Assembly (NCBI GenBank): GCA_021767845.1
Contig: JAASSQ010000168.1
Coordinates: 1 to 6,530 of the forward strand
From: Roseovarius sp.
GTDB taxonomy: Bacteria; Pseudomonadota; Alphaproteobacteria; Rhodobacterales; Rhodobacteraceae
Direction: 5' to 3'
Length of the DNA: 6,530 nucleotides
The position numbers and the translations under genes are program-made. Under the pieces are notes generated by a model that worked only from the letters and a program-made list of their open reading frames with translations, was not told the DNA's origin and searched no databases. Positions 1 to 4,983 of this stretch are shown one piece after another. Each line of letters begins with the position of its first letter. Positions within the stretch are counted from its first letter, which is position 1.

Positions 1-895
1 AGCAGTCGTCGCGCAGGGGCGGCGGCGCGAGGGGCGTGTCGGCGGCGGCGCGGTTCAGCTTGTCTTCGTGGCCAAGGCCCATGATCCAGCCCTCCTCGGG
101 TGCGTTGACATCCAACATGGCGCGCAGGTCGGACGAGGACAAGCGCGACACGGCGCGCGCGCAGAGCCGCACCTGATGCGCGTCACGCACCCCGCCCTGC
201 GCCTCGGCCTGCTTCACGGCGGCGTCAATCAGGCTGGGCCAGATTTCGACGAAGGCCACGGGCGCGTCGTCGAGCGGCTGGAAAGGCCAGATCGCCACAT
301 CGGGCACGAAACGGCGGCGCAGGCGATGGAGCACGGGCAGGCCCATCAGCACCTGCGAGCCCACCGCGCCTGCGCCCGCAAGCTGCCAGCAGGTGAAACT
401 GCCCGACGCGGCGTGTTCGACGGCGCGGCGATCGGGGAAAGGGTTGGCGTATCCCGTCTTGGTGCGTGGCAGGCCGGGAATGTCGTGACGGGGGCGGGCA
501 TTGCCCCAGAAGGGGCCGCGGCCCTGGCCGAGGGTGCGGTTGATCTCGCTGGCGATCTCGAACCGATTGTTGGCGCGGGGGCTGTCGGTGATCCGGGCGG
601 CGAGCCACGCCCAGACCGCCAGCGGATCGGCCTGCCCGGTCAGCGCGGCGGCGAAGCCGGACGGAAAGCCGAAGGGGAAATCGAACCCGACCAGAAGGCG
701 GCGGCCGGCGGCGCGTTCGGTGGCGATCAGGCGGGCCAGCGCCTCTTCGGCCTCGATCCGGTTGCGGAGGTAGCGCGGCGGCGCCTCCTGCCCTGCGCGC
801 ACGACACCCAGCCAGATCGCATCCCGGCGCGGGCGGGGGCCGGTGTCGTTTCCGCCCGACCAATCGACCATCGCGACCGTGTCGAACGCGGTCAC
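1..895 (-). CDS. Moco-operon protein with DUF429-like (RNase H-fold) domain, possibly fused to MoeA; 3' end outside window
   Basis: The frame is open for 298 codons from a GTG at 895 to the window edge, so the C-terminus is missing. The GTG overlaps the mobB stop (GTGA), with a weak AGG seven bases upstream. An in-frame ATG lies eight codons later, but GTG keeps the residues leading into the first strand. Visible motifs are VDWSGG (D11), GFDFPFGFP (D72), VEIWPSL (E217), RDAHQ (D238) and EEGWIMGLGHE (267-277). Acidic residues at these positions recall the DUF429 group with a predicted RNase H-like fold; this is my inference. From memory, Rhodobacterales homologues are labelled 'molybdopterin guanine dinucleotide synthesis' and sit beside mobB. 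The last visible residues, PPPLRDDC, follow an Ala/Pro-rich linker and resemble the start of a MoeA part in fused homologues, which would insert molybdate into molybdopterin. Presence of the gene is near certain; its biochemical role is unknown. Confidence 0.8.
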   Translation of the reverse strand, partial: MTAFDTVAMVDWSGGNDTGPRPRRDAIWLGVVRAGQEAPPRYLRNRIEAEEALARLIATERAAGRRLLVGFDFPFGFPSGFAAALTGQADPLAVWAWLAARITDSPRANNRFEIASEINRTLGQGRGPFWGNARPRHDIPGLPRTKTGYANPFPDRRAVEHAASGSFTCWQLAGAGAVGSQVLMGLPVLHRLRRRFVPDVAIWPFQPLDDAPVAFVEIWPSLIDAAVKQAEAQGGVRDAHQVRLCARAVSRLSSSDLRAMLDVNAPEEGWIMGLGHEDKLNRAAADTPLAPPPLRDDC

Positions 896-1383
896 AACCC
901 GACCTGTTCCAGAATGAAATCGGCAATGGCGGTGGTATCGTCGAGATCGAACACGGGCCGGTCCAGATCGAGCGGCGTGTCGCTGGCCACCGCGCGGATC
1001 GTGGGATCGTCCGGCGCGATCAGCGGGTTGCCGGTGACGGCGCGATGCGCCTCGACCTTGGGGTGACTGTCGCGCTTGTAGCCCTCGACCAGCACCAGAT
1101 CGACCGGCGCGAGTTTCTTCAGGAGGTCTTCGAGGCGAGGTTCCTCCTCGACCCGCAATTCGTGCATCAGGGCGAAGCGGTTGCGCGAGGCGAGCAGCAC
1201 CTCGGTCGCGCCGGCGGTGCGGTGGCGGTAGCTGTCCTTGCCGGGGTGATCCACGTCAAAGGTGTGATGGGCGTGCTTGACCGTCGAAACCGTGTGGCCC
1301 CGGCCCGTGATCTCAGTCACGAGCCGTTCCATCAGGCCGGTCTTGCCCGCGTTCTTCCAGCCGACGACGCCGAAAAGCCTCAT
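892..1383 (-). CDS. mobB: Molybdopterin-guanine dinucleotide biosynthesis protein B (GTP-binding adaptor)
   Basis: A 163-residue protein of usual MobB length. MobB is a small cytoplasmic P-loop GTPase that binds MobA and is thought to help supply GTP or deliver MGD; it is not strictly essential in E. coli. The P-loop GWKNAGKT lies at residues 8-15, followed by a KHAHH segment (36-40), a DxxGKDSYRHRTAGA segment (about 45-59) and the conserved VEGYK motif at 99-103 ahead of HPK. The ATG at 1383 overlaps the mobA stop (ATGA) and has a good GGAG Shine-Dalgarno eight bases upstream, inside the end of mobA. Its own stop overlaps the GTG of the next gene. This places it firmly in the Moco operon and implies coupled translation. 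No missing residues or truncation are visible. Confidence 0.96.
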   Translation of the reverse strand: MRLFGVVGWKNAGKTGLMERLVTEITGRGHTVSTVKHAHHTFDVDHPGKDSYRHRTAGATEVLLASRNRFALMHELRVEEEPRLEDLLKKLAPVDLVLVEGYKRDSHPKVEAHRAVTGNPLIAPDDPTIRAVASDTPLDLDRPVFDLDDTTAIADFILEQVGL

Positions 1384-2024
1384 GTCTCGGTCTCCAGCAT
1401 GGCCCGCGCCTGTTGCAGGTCTTCGGGCGTGTTGACGTTGAAGAAGGGATCGCCGGAGCCGTCGAACAGCGCCTCGCGCCCGTCATGTTTGTCGGTCCAG
1501 AGGACCACCTTGCGCAGCCCGTCCCGAAGGGCCGCGCGCAGATCGTCGCGCAGCGCCACGGGCCAGAGGCCGAAGGTGGGGTGCCGGATCAGCCCCGAGC
1601 GGGTCATGGATCGGGTGCGCTCGTGCGCGGGGCGCGGCGTGGCGGCGAGAACAAGGGGATGGGCCATGCCCTGCGCCCTGTCCTGAAAGCGGGCGACGAG
1701 ATCGCGCGGGAAGAACGGCGTGTCGGCGGCCACGGTCACGATGGTGTCGGCCCCCTGCCCCGCCGCCCAGTCGAGCCCGGCCAGAACCCCGGCCAGCGGG
1801 CCGGGGAAATCGGCGATGCTGTCGGGCAGGACGGGCAGGTTATAGTCGGCAAAGCGCGCGGGATCGCCATTGGCGTTGAGCGCAAGCCCGGCCACCTGCG
1901 GGCCGAGCCTTGCGATGACGTGAGACAGGATCGTGCCGTCACCCAAGGGCAAAAGCCCCTTGTCGCCGCCGCCCATGCGGGTGGCCCGCCCGCCCGCGAG
2001 GATCACGCCAAGCGGGGCCGTCAT
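1380..2024 (-). CDS. mobA: Molybdenum cofactor guanylyltransferase
   Basis: A 214-residue cytoplasmic nucleotidyltransferase, slightly longer than E. coli MobA. It joins GMP from GTP to Mo-molybdopterin, giving MGD, which is assembled to the bis-MGD form used by DMSO reductase-family enzymes such as formate dehydrogenase. The GTP-binding signature LAGGRATRMGGGDKG is at residues 9-23, PLAGV at 76-80, the metal-binding ADTPFFP at 100-106 (D101), HPTFGLWP at 148-155, and the C-terminal FFNVNTPEDL at 194-203. The ATG at 2024 is the first start after an in-frame stop. It has no recognisable Shine-Dalgarno, so expression probably depends on ribosomes arriving from the 30-codon frame whose stop overlaps this ATG. 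The 3' end overlaps mobB. Full length, with all key motifs present. Confidence 0.97.
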   Translation of the reverse strand: MTAPLGVILAGGRATRMGGGDKGLLPLGDGTILSHVIARLGPQVAGLALNANGDPARFADYNLPVLPDSIADFPGPLAGVLAGLDWAAGQGADTIVTVAADTPFFPRDLVARFQDRAQGMAHPLVLAATPRPAHERTRSMTRSGLIRHPTFGLWPVALRDDLRAALRDGLRKVVLWTDKHDGREALFDGSGDPFFNVNTPEDLQQARAMLETET

Positions 2025-2113
2025 GGCGCGGCCCGGTCGGATCGGGAGCCATGAAAACGGGGGGTGTCATGGCGGTTTTCCGGGTGGAAAACCGTGCGGG
2101 CGGCGGGGGTCAT
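2021..2113 (-). CDS. Possible 30-residue coupling mini-ORF between fdhD and mobA
   Basis: An ATG at 2113 overlaps the fdhD stop as ATGA, and this frame ends in a TGA overlapping the mobA ATG, again as ATGA. The predicted 30-residue peptide begins MTPAARTVFHPENRH and ends RSDRAAP. It is basic and hydrophilic, with no membrane segment and no family I recognise. The natural reading is a translational bridge: ribosomes leaving fdhD could re-initiate here and be delivered to mobA, which lacks a visible ribosome-binding site. The frame also spans two inverted repeats. Against it: a 93-nt open frame is easy to get by chance at this GC content, and the peptide itself may be irrelevant. The two exact overlaps are seen directly; function is inference. 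Confidence 0.35.
   Translation of the reverse strand: MTPAARTVFHPENRHDTPRFHGSRSDRAAP
2048..2073 (-). repeat. Inverted repeat (7-bp stem, 12-nt loop) in fdhD-mobA spacer
   Basis: The arms gccatga (2048-2054) and tcatggc (2067-2073) are perfect reverse complements around a 12-base, C-rich loop on the transcript. It lies just upstream of mobA on the minus strand and abuts a second, stronger hairpin. There is no U-tract, so it is not a standard intrinsic terminator. Confidence 0.45.
2073..2094 (-). repeat. Perfect 9-bp hairpin with 4-nt loop in fdhD-mobA spacer
   Basis: The arms cggttttcc (2073-2081) and ggaaaaccg (2086-2094) pair perfectly across a four-base loop. The A/T-rich core of the stem stands out in this GC-rich region. 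It starts about 17 nt after the fdhD stop and is not followed by a U run on the minus strand, so an mRNA-stability, attenuation or protein-binding role fits better than termination. Function is inference. Confidence 0.55.
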
Positions 2114-3000
2114 GTCTCGGCCCCCTTGCGGCGGTGCTTGCGGTCTTCGTCCGGCACGGCCTCGGGATCGGCGTCGCGCAGGAGCCGGTCTTCGCCCGAC
2201 AGGCACACGAAGCGGCGCCCGCGCATCCGGCCGATCAGCGTCAGCCCCACCTGCCGGGCGATTTCCACGCCCCAGGCGGTGAAGCCCGAGCGCGAGGCCA
2301 GAACGGGAATGCCCATCAGCGCGGTCTTGATGACCATTTCCGAGGTCAGCCGACCGGTGGTGTAAAGCGTCTTGTCCTCGGGGCCGACGCCTTCGGAGAA
2401 CATCCAGCCGGCGATCTTGTCCACCGCGTTGTGGCGGCCCACGTCCTCCATGTAGACAAGCGGGCGGTCGCCCTGACACAGGACGGTGCCGTGGATCGCC
2501 CCGGCCTCGAGATACAGCGACGGGGTGCGGTTTATGGTGGAGGCGAGCGCGTAGAGATCCGAGGTTTTCACCTGCATGTCGGGCAGCGTGACCTGTTCCA
2601 GCCCCTCCATCATGTCGCCGAAAACGGTGCCCACGGCACAGCCCGAGGTGCGGGTTTTCTTCTTCAGCTTCTCCTCGTAGCTGGTCTGCCCGTCGGTGCG
2701 GACCACGACGGTTTCGAGATCCTCGTCGAACTCCACCCGGTGCACGGTTTCGTCGGCGCGCAGCATCCCCTGATTGCGCAGGAACCCGAGCGCGAGATAT
2801 TCGGGATAATCCCCGATGGTCATCGCCGTCACGATTTCCTGCCCGTTCAGAAAGATCGTGAGCGGGCGTTCCTCGACCACGGAAATGGTGGCGGGCTGGC
2901 CCGCGTGATCGACGCCGTCCACGGCGCGCGTAAGGCGCGGGGCCTTGGGATCGGGCGCGATGATGTAGCCCGACGGATCGCTTTTGGTCGCCAATTGCAT
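2110..3000 (-). CDS. fdhD: Formate dehydrogenase accessory sulfurtransferase FdhD
   Basis: A 296-residue cytoplasmic protein. FdhD takes sulfur from a cysteine desulfurase (IscS in E. coli) and passes it to the bis-MGD cofactor of formate dehydrogenase, which is needed for activity. Family segments are clear: ERPLTIFLNG (44-53), the loop TSGCAVGTVFGD (118-129), LEAGAIHGT (164-172), MEDVGRHNAVDK (184-195), TGRLTSEMVIKTA (215-227) and GIPVLASRSG (230-239). C121 is present, but the second cysteine of the E. coli-type CXXC loop is replaced by G124. The ATG at 3000 has GAGGGAG immediately before it, which is close; a TTG two codons later would sit six bases from it. It leads the Moco operon and is divergent from azlC, with its stop overlapping the mini-ORF start. 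Formate dehydrogenase itself is not in the window. Confidence 0.96.
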   Translation of the reverse strand: MQLATKSDPSGYIIAPDPKAPRLTRAVDGVDHAGQPATISVVEERPLTIFLNGQEIVTAMTIGDYPEYLALGFLRNQGMLRADETVHRVEFDEDLETVVVRTDGQTSYEEKLKKKTRTSGCAVGTVFGDMMEGLEQVTLPDMQVKTSDLYALASTINRTPSLYLEAGAIHGTVLCQGDRPLVYMEDVGRHNAVDKIAGWMFSEGVGPEDKTLYTTGRLTSEMVIKTALMGIPVLASRSGFTAWGVEIARQVGLTLIGRMRGRRFVCLSGEDRLLRDADPEAVPDEDRKHRRKGAET

Positions 3001-3007
3001 CTCCCTC
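3001..3007 (-). promoter_or_regulatory. Shine-Dalgarno of fdhD, unusually close to the ATG
   Basis: On the minus strand GAGGGAG directly abuts the ATG at 3000. Its GAGG core leaves only three bases of spacing to that ATG, but the full motif leaves six to the in-frame TTG two codons downstream. Either could be the true start; the difference is two residues. Confidence 0.5.
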
Positions 3008-3043
3008 AGCTTCGGTCTAGGCCGGAGCCATCAGCGGCAATCT

Positions 3044-3047
3044 AGGA
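3044..3047 (+). promoter_or_regulatory. Shine-Dalgarno supporting the GTG start of azlC
   Basis: AGGA lies seven bases upstream of the GTG at 3055, which supports this non-ATG start. It sits inside the second copy of the direct repeat. Confidence 0.55.
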
Positions 3048-3054
3048 CGGGATC

Positions 3055-3762
3055 GTGGCGACGGAAACCACCAAATCCATCTTCTGGCAGGGGGTGCGCG
3101 ATGGCGCGCCCTTCATTCTTGTCATCATCCCGTTTTCCACCCTGTTCGGCGTGGTGGCCACCGAGGCCGGTCTGAACGTCTTTGAAACGCTGACCTTTTC
3201 GGTGCTGGTGATCGCGGGGGCGGCGCAGTTCACCGCGGTCGAGCTGCTGCGCAACGACGCGCCCACGGTGATCGCGCTGGTCTCGGCCCTGGCGGTGAAC
3301 CTGCGGATGGCGATGTATTCGGCCTCGCTGGTGCCCTACCTGGGACAGGCCAGCGTGGGGCAGCGGGCGCTGGCGGCCTATTTCACCGTCGATCAAACCT
3401 ATGCCTGCGCGGTCCTGAAATTCGAGCAGAACCCGGACTGGACGATCGGCCAGCGGCTGACCTATTTCTTCTCGGTGGCGCTGCCGATCTGCCCGCTGTG
3501 GTATATTTTTACCGTGGTGGGCGCGATGATCGGCGGATCGATCCCCGAGGGGCTGGCGCTGGATTTCGCGATCCCGGTCACGTTCCTGGCGCTGATCGGC
3601 CCGATGCTGCGGACCCGGGCGCATGTGGCGGCGGCGCTGGTGTCGGTGACCGTGGCGCTGCTGCTGGCGTTTCTGCCCTACAACCTGGGTCTGCTGGTGG
3701 CGGGGCTGGCGGGCATGATGGCGGGCGCCGAGGTGGAACGGCGCATGGGAGGCGTGGCATGA
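3055..3762 (+). CDS. azlC: Branched-chain amino acid exporter, large subunit (AzlC/YgaZ family)
   Basis: A 235-residue inner-membrane protein of normal AzlC length. With AzlD it forms a two-component exporter for branched-chain amino acids (YgaZH exports valine in E. coli; AzlCD gives 4-azaleucine resistance in Bacillus). Hydrophobic segments lie at roughly residues 17-36, 43-62, 66-90, 134-160, 165-182 and 187-226. Family landmarks are IAGAAQFTAVELL (53-65), an NLRMAMYSASLVPYL segment (82-96) matching the usual NxR-xxYxxSLxPYL pattern, and TVDQTYA (111-117) where relatives have T(D)E. The GTG start is supported by AGGA seven bases upstream, and no in-frame ATG follows nearby. It overlaps azlD by the ATGA junction. 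The physiological substrate in this organism is inferred from the family only. Confidence 0.93.
   Translation: MATETTKSIFWQGVRDGAPFILVIIPFSTLFGVVATEAGLNVFETLTFSVLVIAGAAQFTAVELLRNDAPTVIALVSALAVNLRMAMYSASLVPYLGQASVGQRALAAYFTVDQTYACAVLKFEQNPDWTIGQRLTYFFSVALPICPLWYIFTVVGAMIGGSIPEGLALDFAIPVTFLALIGPMLRTRAHVAAALVSVTVALLLAFLPYNLGLLVAGLAGMMAGAEVERRMGGVA
3747..3752 (+). promoter_or_regulatory. Strong Shine-Dalgarno of azlD inside azlC
   Basis: GGGAGG sits six bases before the azlD ATG at 3759. It fixes this start against a much longer open reading frame that enters from within azlC in the same phase. Confidence 0.7.
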
Positions 3763-4085
3763 TCGATCCTGTCGCGCTGTGGACCGTCATCATCCTGCTG
3801 GGGCTGGGCAGCTTCGCGCTGCGCTTCGTCTTCATCGGGTTGATCGGAGACAAACCCCTGCCCGACTGGATCCTGCGGCATCTGCGTTACACGGCGGTGG
3901 CGGTCCTGCCGGGGCTGGTGGCGCCGCTGGTCGTGTGGCCCGAGGCCACGGGCGGGCAGCTGGATGCGCCGCGCATGGCGGCGGCGGTGGTTACGCTGGC
4001 CACGGGGCTGTGGACGCGCAACGTGGTGCTGGCGATCTGCCTTGGCGCGGGCACGCTTTACGGTGGGCTTTACCTGCTGGGATAA
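3759..4085 (+). CDS. azlD: Branched-chain amino acid exporter, small subunit (AzlD/YgaH family)
   Basis: A 108-residue membrane protein that partners AzlC. It is almost entirely hydrophobic, with segments at about residues 6-27, 44-60, 70-86 and 88-107. The segment RFVFIGLIGDKPLPDWILRH (22-41), followed by RYTAVAVLPGLVAPL, matches the typical AzlD pattern of a basic residue after the first helix, an LP-containing loop, and an AVLP-like second helix. The ATG overlaps the azlC stop (ATGA) and is preceded by GGGAGG, which fixes this start. The TAA lies 9 bp from the convergent lipoprotein stop. Subunit pairing by coupled translation is normal for this family. Confidence 0.93.
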   Translation: MIDPVALWTVIILLGLGSFALRFVFIGLIGDKPLPDWILRHLRYTAVAVLPGLVAPLVVWPEATGGQLDAPRMAAAVVTLATGLWTRNVVLAICLGAGTLYGGLYLLG

Positions 4086-4086
4086 G

Positions 4087-4107
4087 CGCGGCGGTCAGCC
4101 GCCCGCG
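4087..4107. terminator. GC-rich hairpin at the azlD / lipoprotein convergent junction
   Basis: The arms cgcggcgg (4087-4094) and ccgcccgcg (4099-4107) form an eight-pair stem with one bulged C and a four-base loop. It begins just after the azlD stop and covers the lipoprotein stop codon. Such a structure could end transcripts from both sides, but no U-tract follows on either strand, and strong GC pairing arises easily here. Confidence 0.3.
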
Positions 4108-4718
4108 GCCTCTTGCGCGACGCGCTGCGGGTTCCAGTCGTCCAGCACCTTGCTGTTGTCGTCGCTGTCGTATTCGCGCAGGCGGCGTTCGGTGACGCCG
4201 GGCAGCGTGGCGAAATCCTCGGCCAGGCGGTTGGGAGACCAGGTGGGGGTGACGGCGCCGGGAAAGACCTGCGCGAGAATGGCCGAGGTCGCCCGGGCGC
4301 ATTGCGCGGGCGGCACCGCGCCATAGGATTGCGCAAGGCGGAACACCCGGTTGGCGGTGTCGCGCGGCACGTCGAGTTTCTGCACCCGGACATGGTAGGT
4401 TTCGCGCGCGTGGTAACGGGTGTAGACATCCGCGACCGGCGGGGTGATGCCATAGACGACATCGTTCCGTTCGGGCAGGGTTTCATGCCCGAACGACCCG
4501 GCGGGATCGAAGATCACCCGCTGCGCGCCGTTGATCATCAGCGAGGTATGCGCGCCCGCCCCGCTGCGGTTGTTGATCATGGTAAAGAGAGTCAGGCGCG
4601 GCGGGCCGTCATGGCGGTAGGCGGCCTTGGCCACGGCCTCGTCAGGGGCCCAGACCTCTTGCCCGACGCAGCCGGCAAGTGCGAGCGCGGCACAGACCGC
4701 CATTATCCATCCGCGCAT
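4095..4718 (-). CDS. Conserved lipoprotein, possible permuted NlpC/P60-like (papain-fold) protein
   Basis: A 207-residue predicted lipoprotein. A short basic N-terminus and hydrophobic stretch lead to the lipobox LAGC, with C17 as the lipidation site, so the mature protein is tethered to a membrane facing the periplasm. The body has a LTLFTMINNR strand, AHTSLMI (H57), VIFDPAGSFGH (68-78) and, much later, PAQCARATSAIL (C140). The order His in a strand-like segment, then Cys at the start of a helix, is that of circularly permuted papain-like proteins (YaeF/LRAT-type NlpC/P60 relatives), which would make it a hydrolase or acyl-transferring enzyme on peptide or lipid. This fold is my inference; I do not recognise a named gene. 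A weak AAGG sits eight bases before the ATG. It lies 35 bp after the oxidase subunit and may share its transcript. Confidence 0.85.
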   Translation of the reverse strand: MRGWIMAVCAALALAGCVGQEVWAPDEAVAKAAYRHDGPPRLTLFTMINNRSGAGAHTSLMINGAQRVIFDPAGSFGHETLPERNDVVYGITPPVADVYTRYHARETYHVRVQKLDVPRDTANRVFRLAQSYGAVPPAQCARATSAILAQVFPGAVTPTWSPNRLAEDFATLPGVTERRLREYDSDDNSKVLDDWNPQRVAQEAAGG

Positions 4719-4738
4719 CCAGCCAACCTTTCACCCGC

Positions 4739-4755
4739 GAGGCGACAGCCGCCTC
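4739..4755 (-). repeat. Small hairpin between oxidase subunit IV and lipoprotein genes
   Basis: The arms gaggcg (4739-4744) and cgcctc (4750-4755) pair perfectly around a five-base loop. The structure overlaps the stop of the oxidase subunit gene. No U run follows, so partial termination or mRNA end protection is only a possibility. Confidence 0.3.
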
Positions 4756-4888
4756 AGGCGTTGACCATCGCGATGAAGATCAGGGTGAGGATGATGGCAA
4801 CGGACGACCACGTGACGGCCTTGATGAAGCCCTCGAACGTCTTTTCCTGCGCTTCGATATCCATCTCGCCATGCTTGTGTTCAGACAT
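4754..4888 (-). CDS. aa3-type cytochrome c oxidase subunit IV (small bacterial subunit)
   Basis: A 44-residue single-helix membrane protein. It begins MSEHKHGEMDIEAQEKTF and continues into one transmembrane segment (about residues 22-42: TWSSVAIILTLIFIAMV). The HKHGEMDI and TFxGFIK elements match the Paracoccus aa3 oxidase subunit IV, a one-helix subunit packed against subunits I and III whose removal is known to leave activity largely intact. I chose the ATG at 4888, not an in-frame one 25 codons upstream, because GAAGGA sits eight bases before it and the family starts there. The gene is an orphan here: subunits I-III are not in the window. That is common for this subunit and suggests separate expression. 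A possible promoter lies in the 95-bp gap upstream. Confidence 0.93.
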   Translation of the reverse strand: MSEHKHGEMDIEAQEKTFEGFIKAVTWSSVAIILTLIFIAMVNA

Positions 4889-4896
4889 GATTCCGG

Positions 4897-4902
4897 TCCT
4901 TC
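4897..4902 (-). promoter_or_regulatory. Shine-Dalgarno fixing the start of oxidase subunit IV
   Basis: GAAGGA on the minus strand lies eight bases upstream of the ATG at 4888. It rules against the in-frame ATG 25 codons upstream, which would add an unconserved N-terminal extension. Confidence 0.65.
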
Positions 4903-4934
4903 CCATTCGGCCTGTTCGCGGCAAATTCGCGGAT

Positions 4935-4963
4935 TGGATACTGCATTTCAAATAGCCTGTCAC
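4935..4963 (-). promoter_or_regulatory. Candidate sigma-70-type promoter for oxidase subunit IV
   Basis: On the minus strand GTGACA (4958-4963; five of six to TTGACA) is followed after 17 bases by TATCCA (4935-4940; three of six to TATAAT). This is the most AT-rich patch of the intergenic gap and would start transcription about 40 bases before the gene. The -10 match is weak. Confidence 0.28.
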
Positions 4964-4982
4964 CCTGCAACGTGACGCAGGG
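4963..4982 (-). terminator. Hairpin just after the DUF6173 gene
   Basis: The arms ccctgc (4963-4968) and gcaggg (4977-4982) pair perfectly with an eight-base loop, one base after the DUF6173 stop codon. An alternative pairing of gtcac (4959-4963) with gtgac (4972-4976) overlaps it, so the two are mutually exclusive. No U-tract follows. It could mark a transcript end ahead of the oxidase subunit gene. Confidence 0.3.
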
Positions 4983-4983
4983 C

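Larger units (their letters stand above)
3001..3054. promoter_or_regulatory. Short divergent intergenic region between fdhD and azlC with direct repeat
   Basis: Only 54 bp separate the two divergent start codons, so both promoters must lie here or reach into the neighbouring genes. A 10-bp direct repeat, tctaggccgg (3016-3025) and tctaggacgg (3041-3050), differs at one base and is spaced 25 bp. Each copy contains CTAG, a generally rare tetranucleotide in bacteria. It may be a regulator site. I see no convincing -35/-10 pair; tagatt on the minus strand (3039-3044) is a weak -10 candidate for fdhD. Confidence 0.35.

Noticed and set aside
225..926. A 233-codon minus-strand frame overlapping the partial gene
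   Set aside because: It is out of phase by one base with the frame carrying VDWSGG and GFDFPFGFP. Its product is Arg/Pro-rich shadow sequence.
68..1066. A 332-codon open frame on the plus strand
   Set aside because: It is antisense to the DUF429-like partial gene and mobB. The minus-strand frame has conserved motifs and an overlapping start; this one has none.
1933..3045. A 370-codon open frame on the plus strand
   Set aside because: It is antisense to fdhD and the start of mobA, low in complexity, and has no family features.
3498..4085. An azlD start far upstream inside azlC (195 codons)
   Set aside because: The extension is an out-of-phase reading of azlC. The ATG at 3759 has GGGAGG at good spacing, overlaps the azlC stop and gives the normal AzlD length.
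4113..4955. A 280-codon plus-strand open frame
   Set aside because: It is antisense to the lipoprotein and oxidase subunit genes, both supported by lipobox or family sequence.
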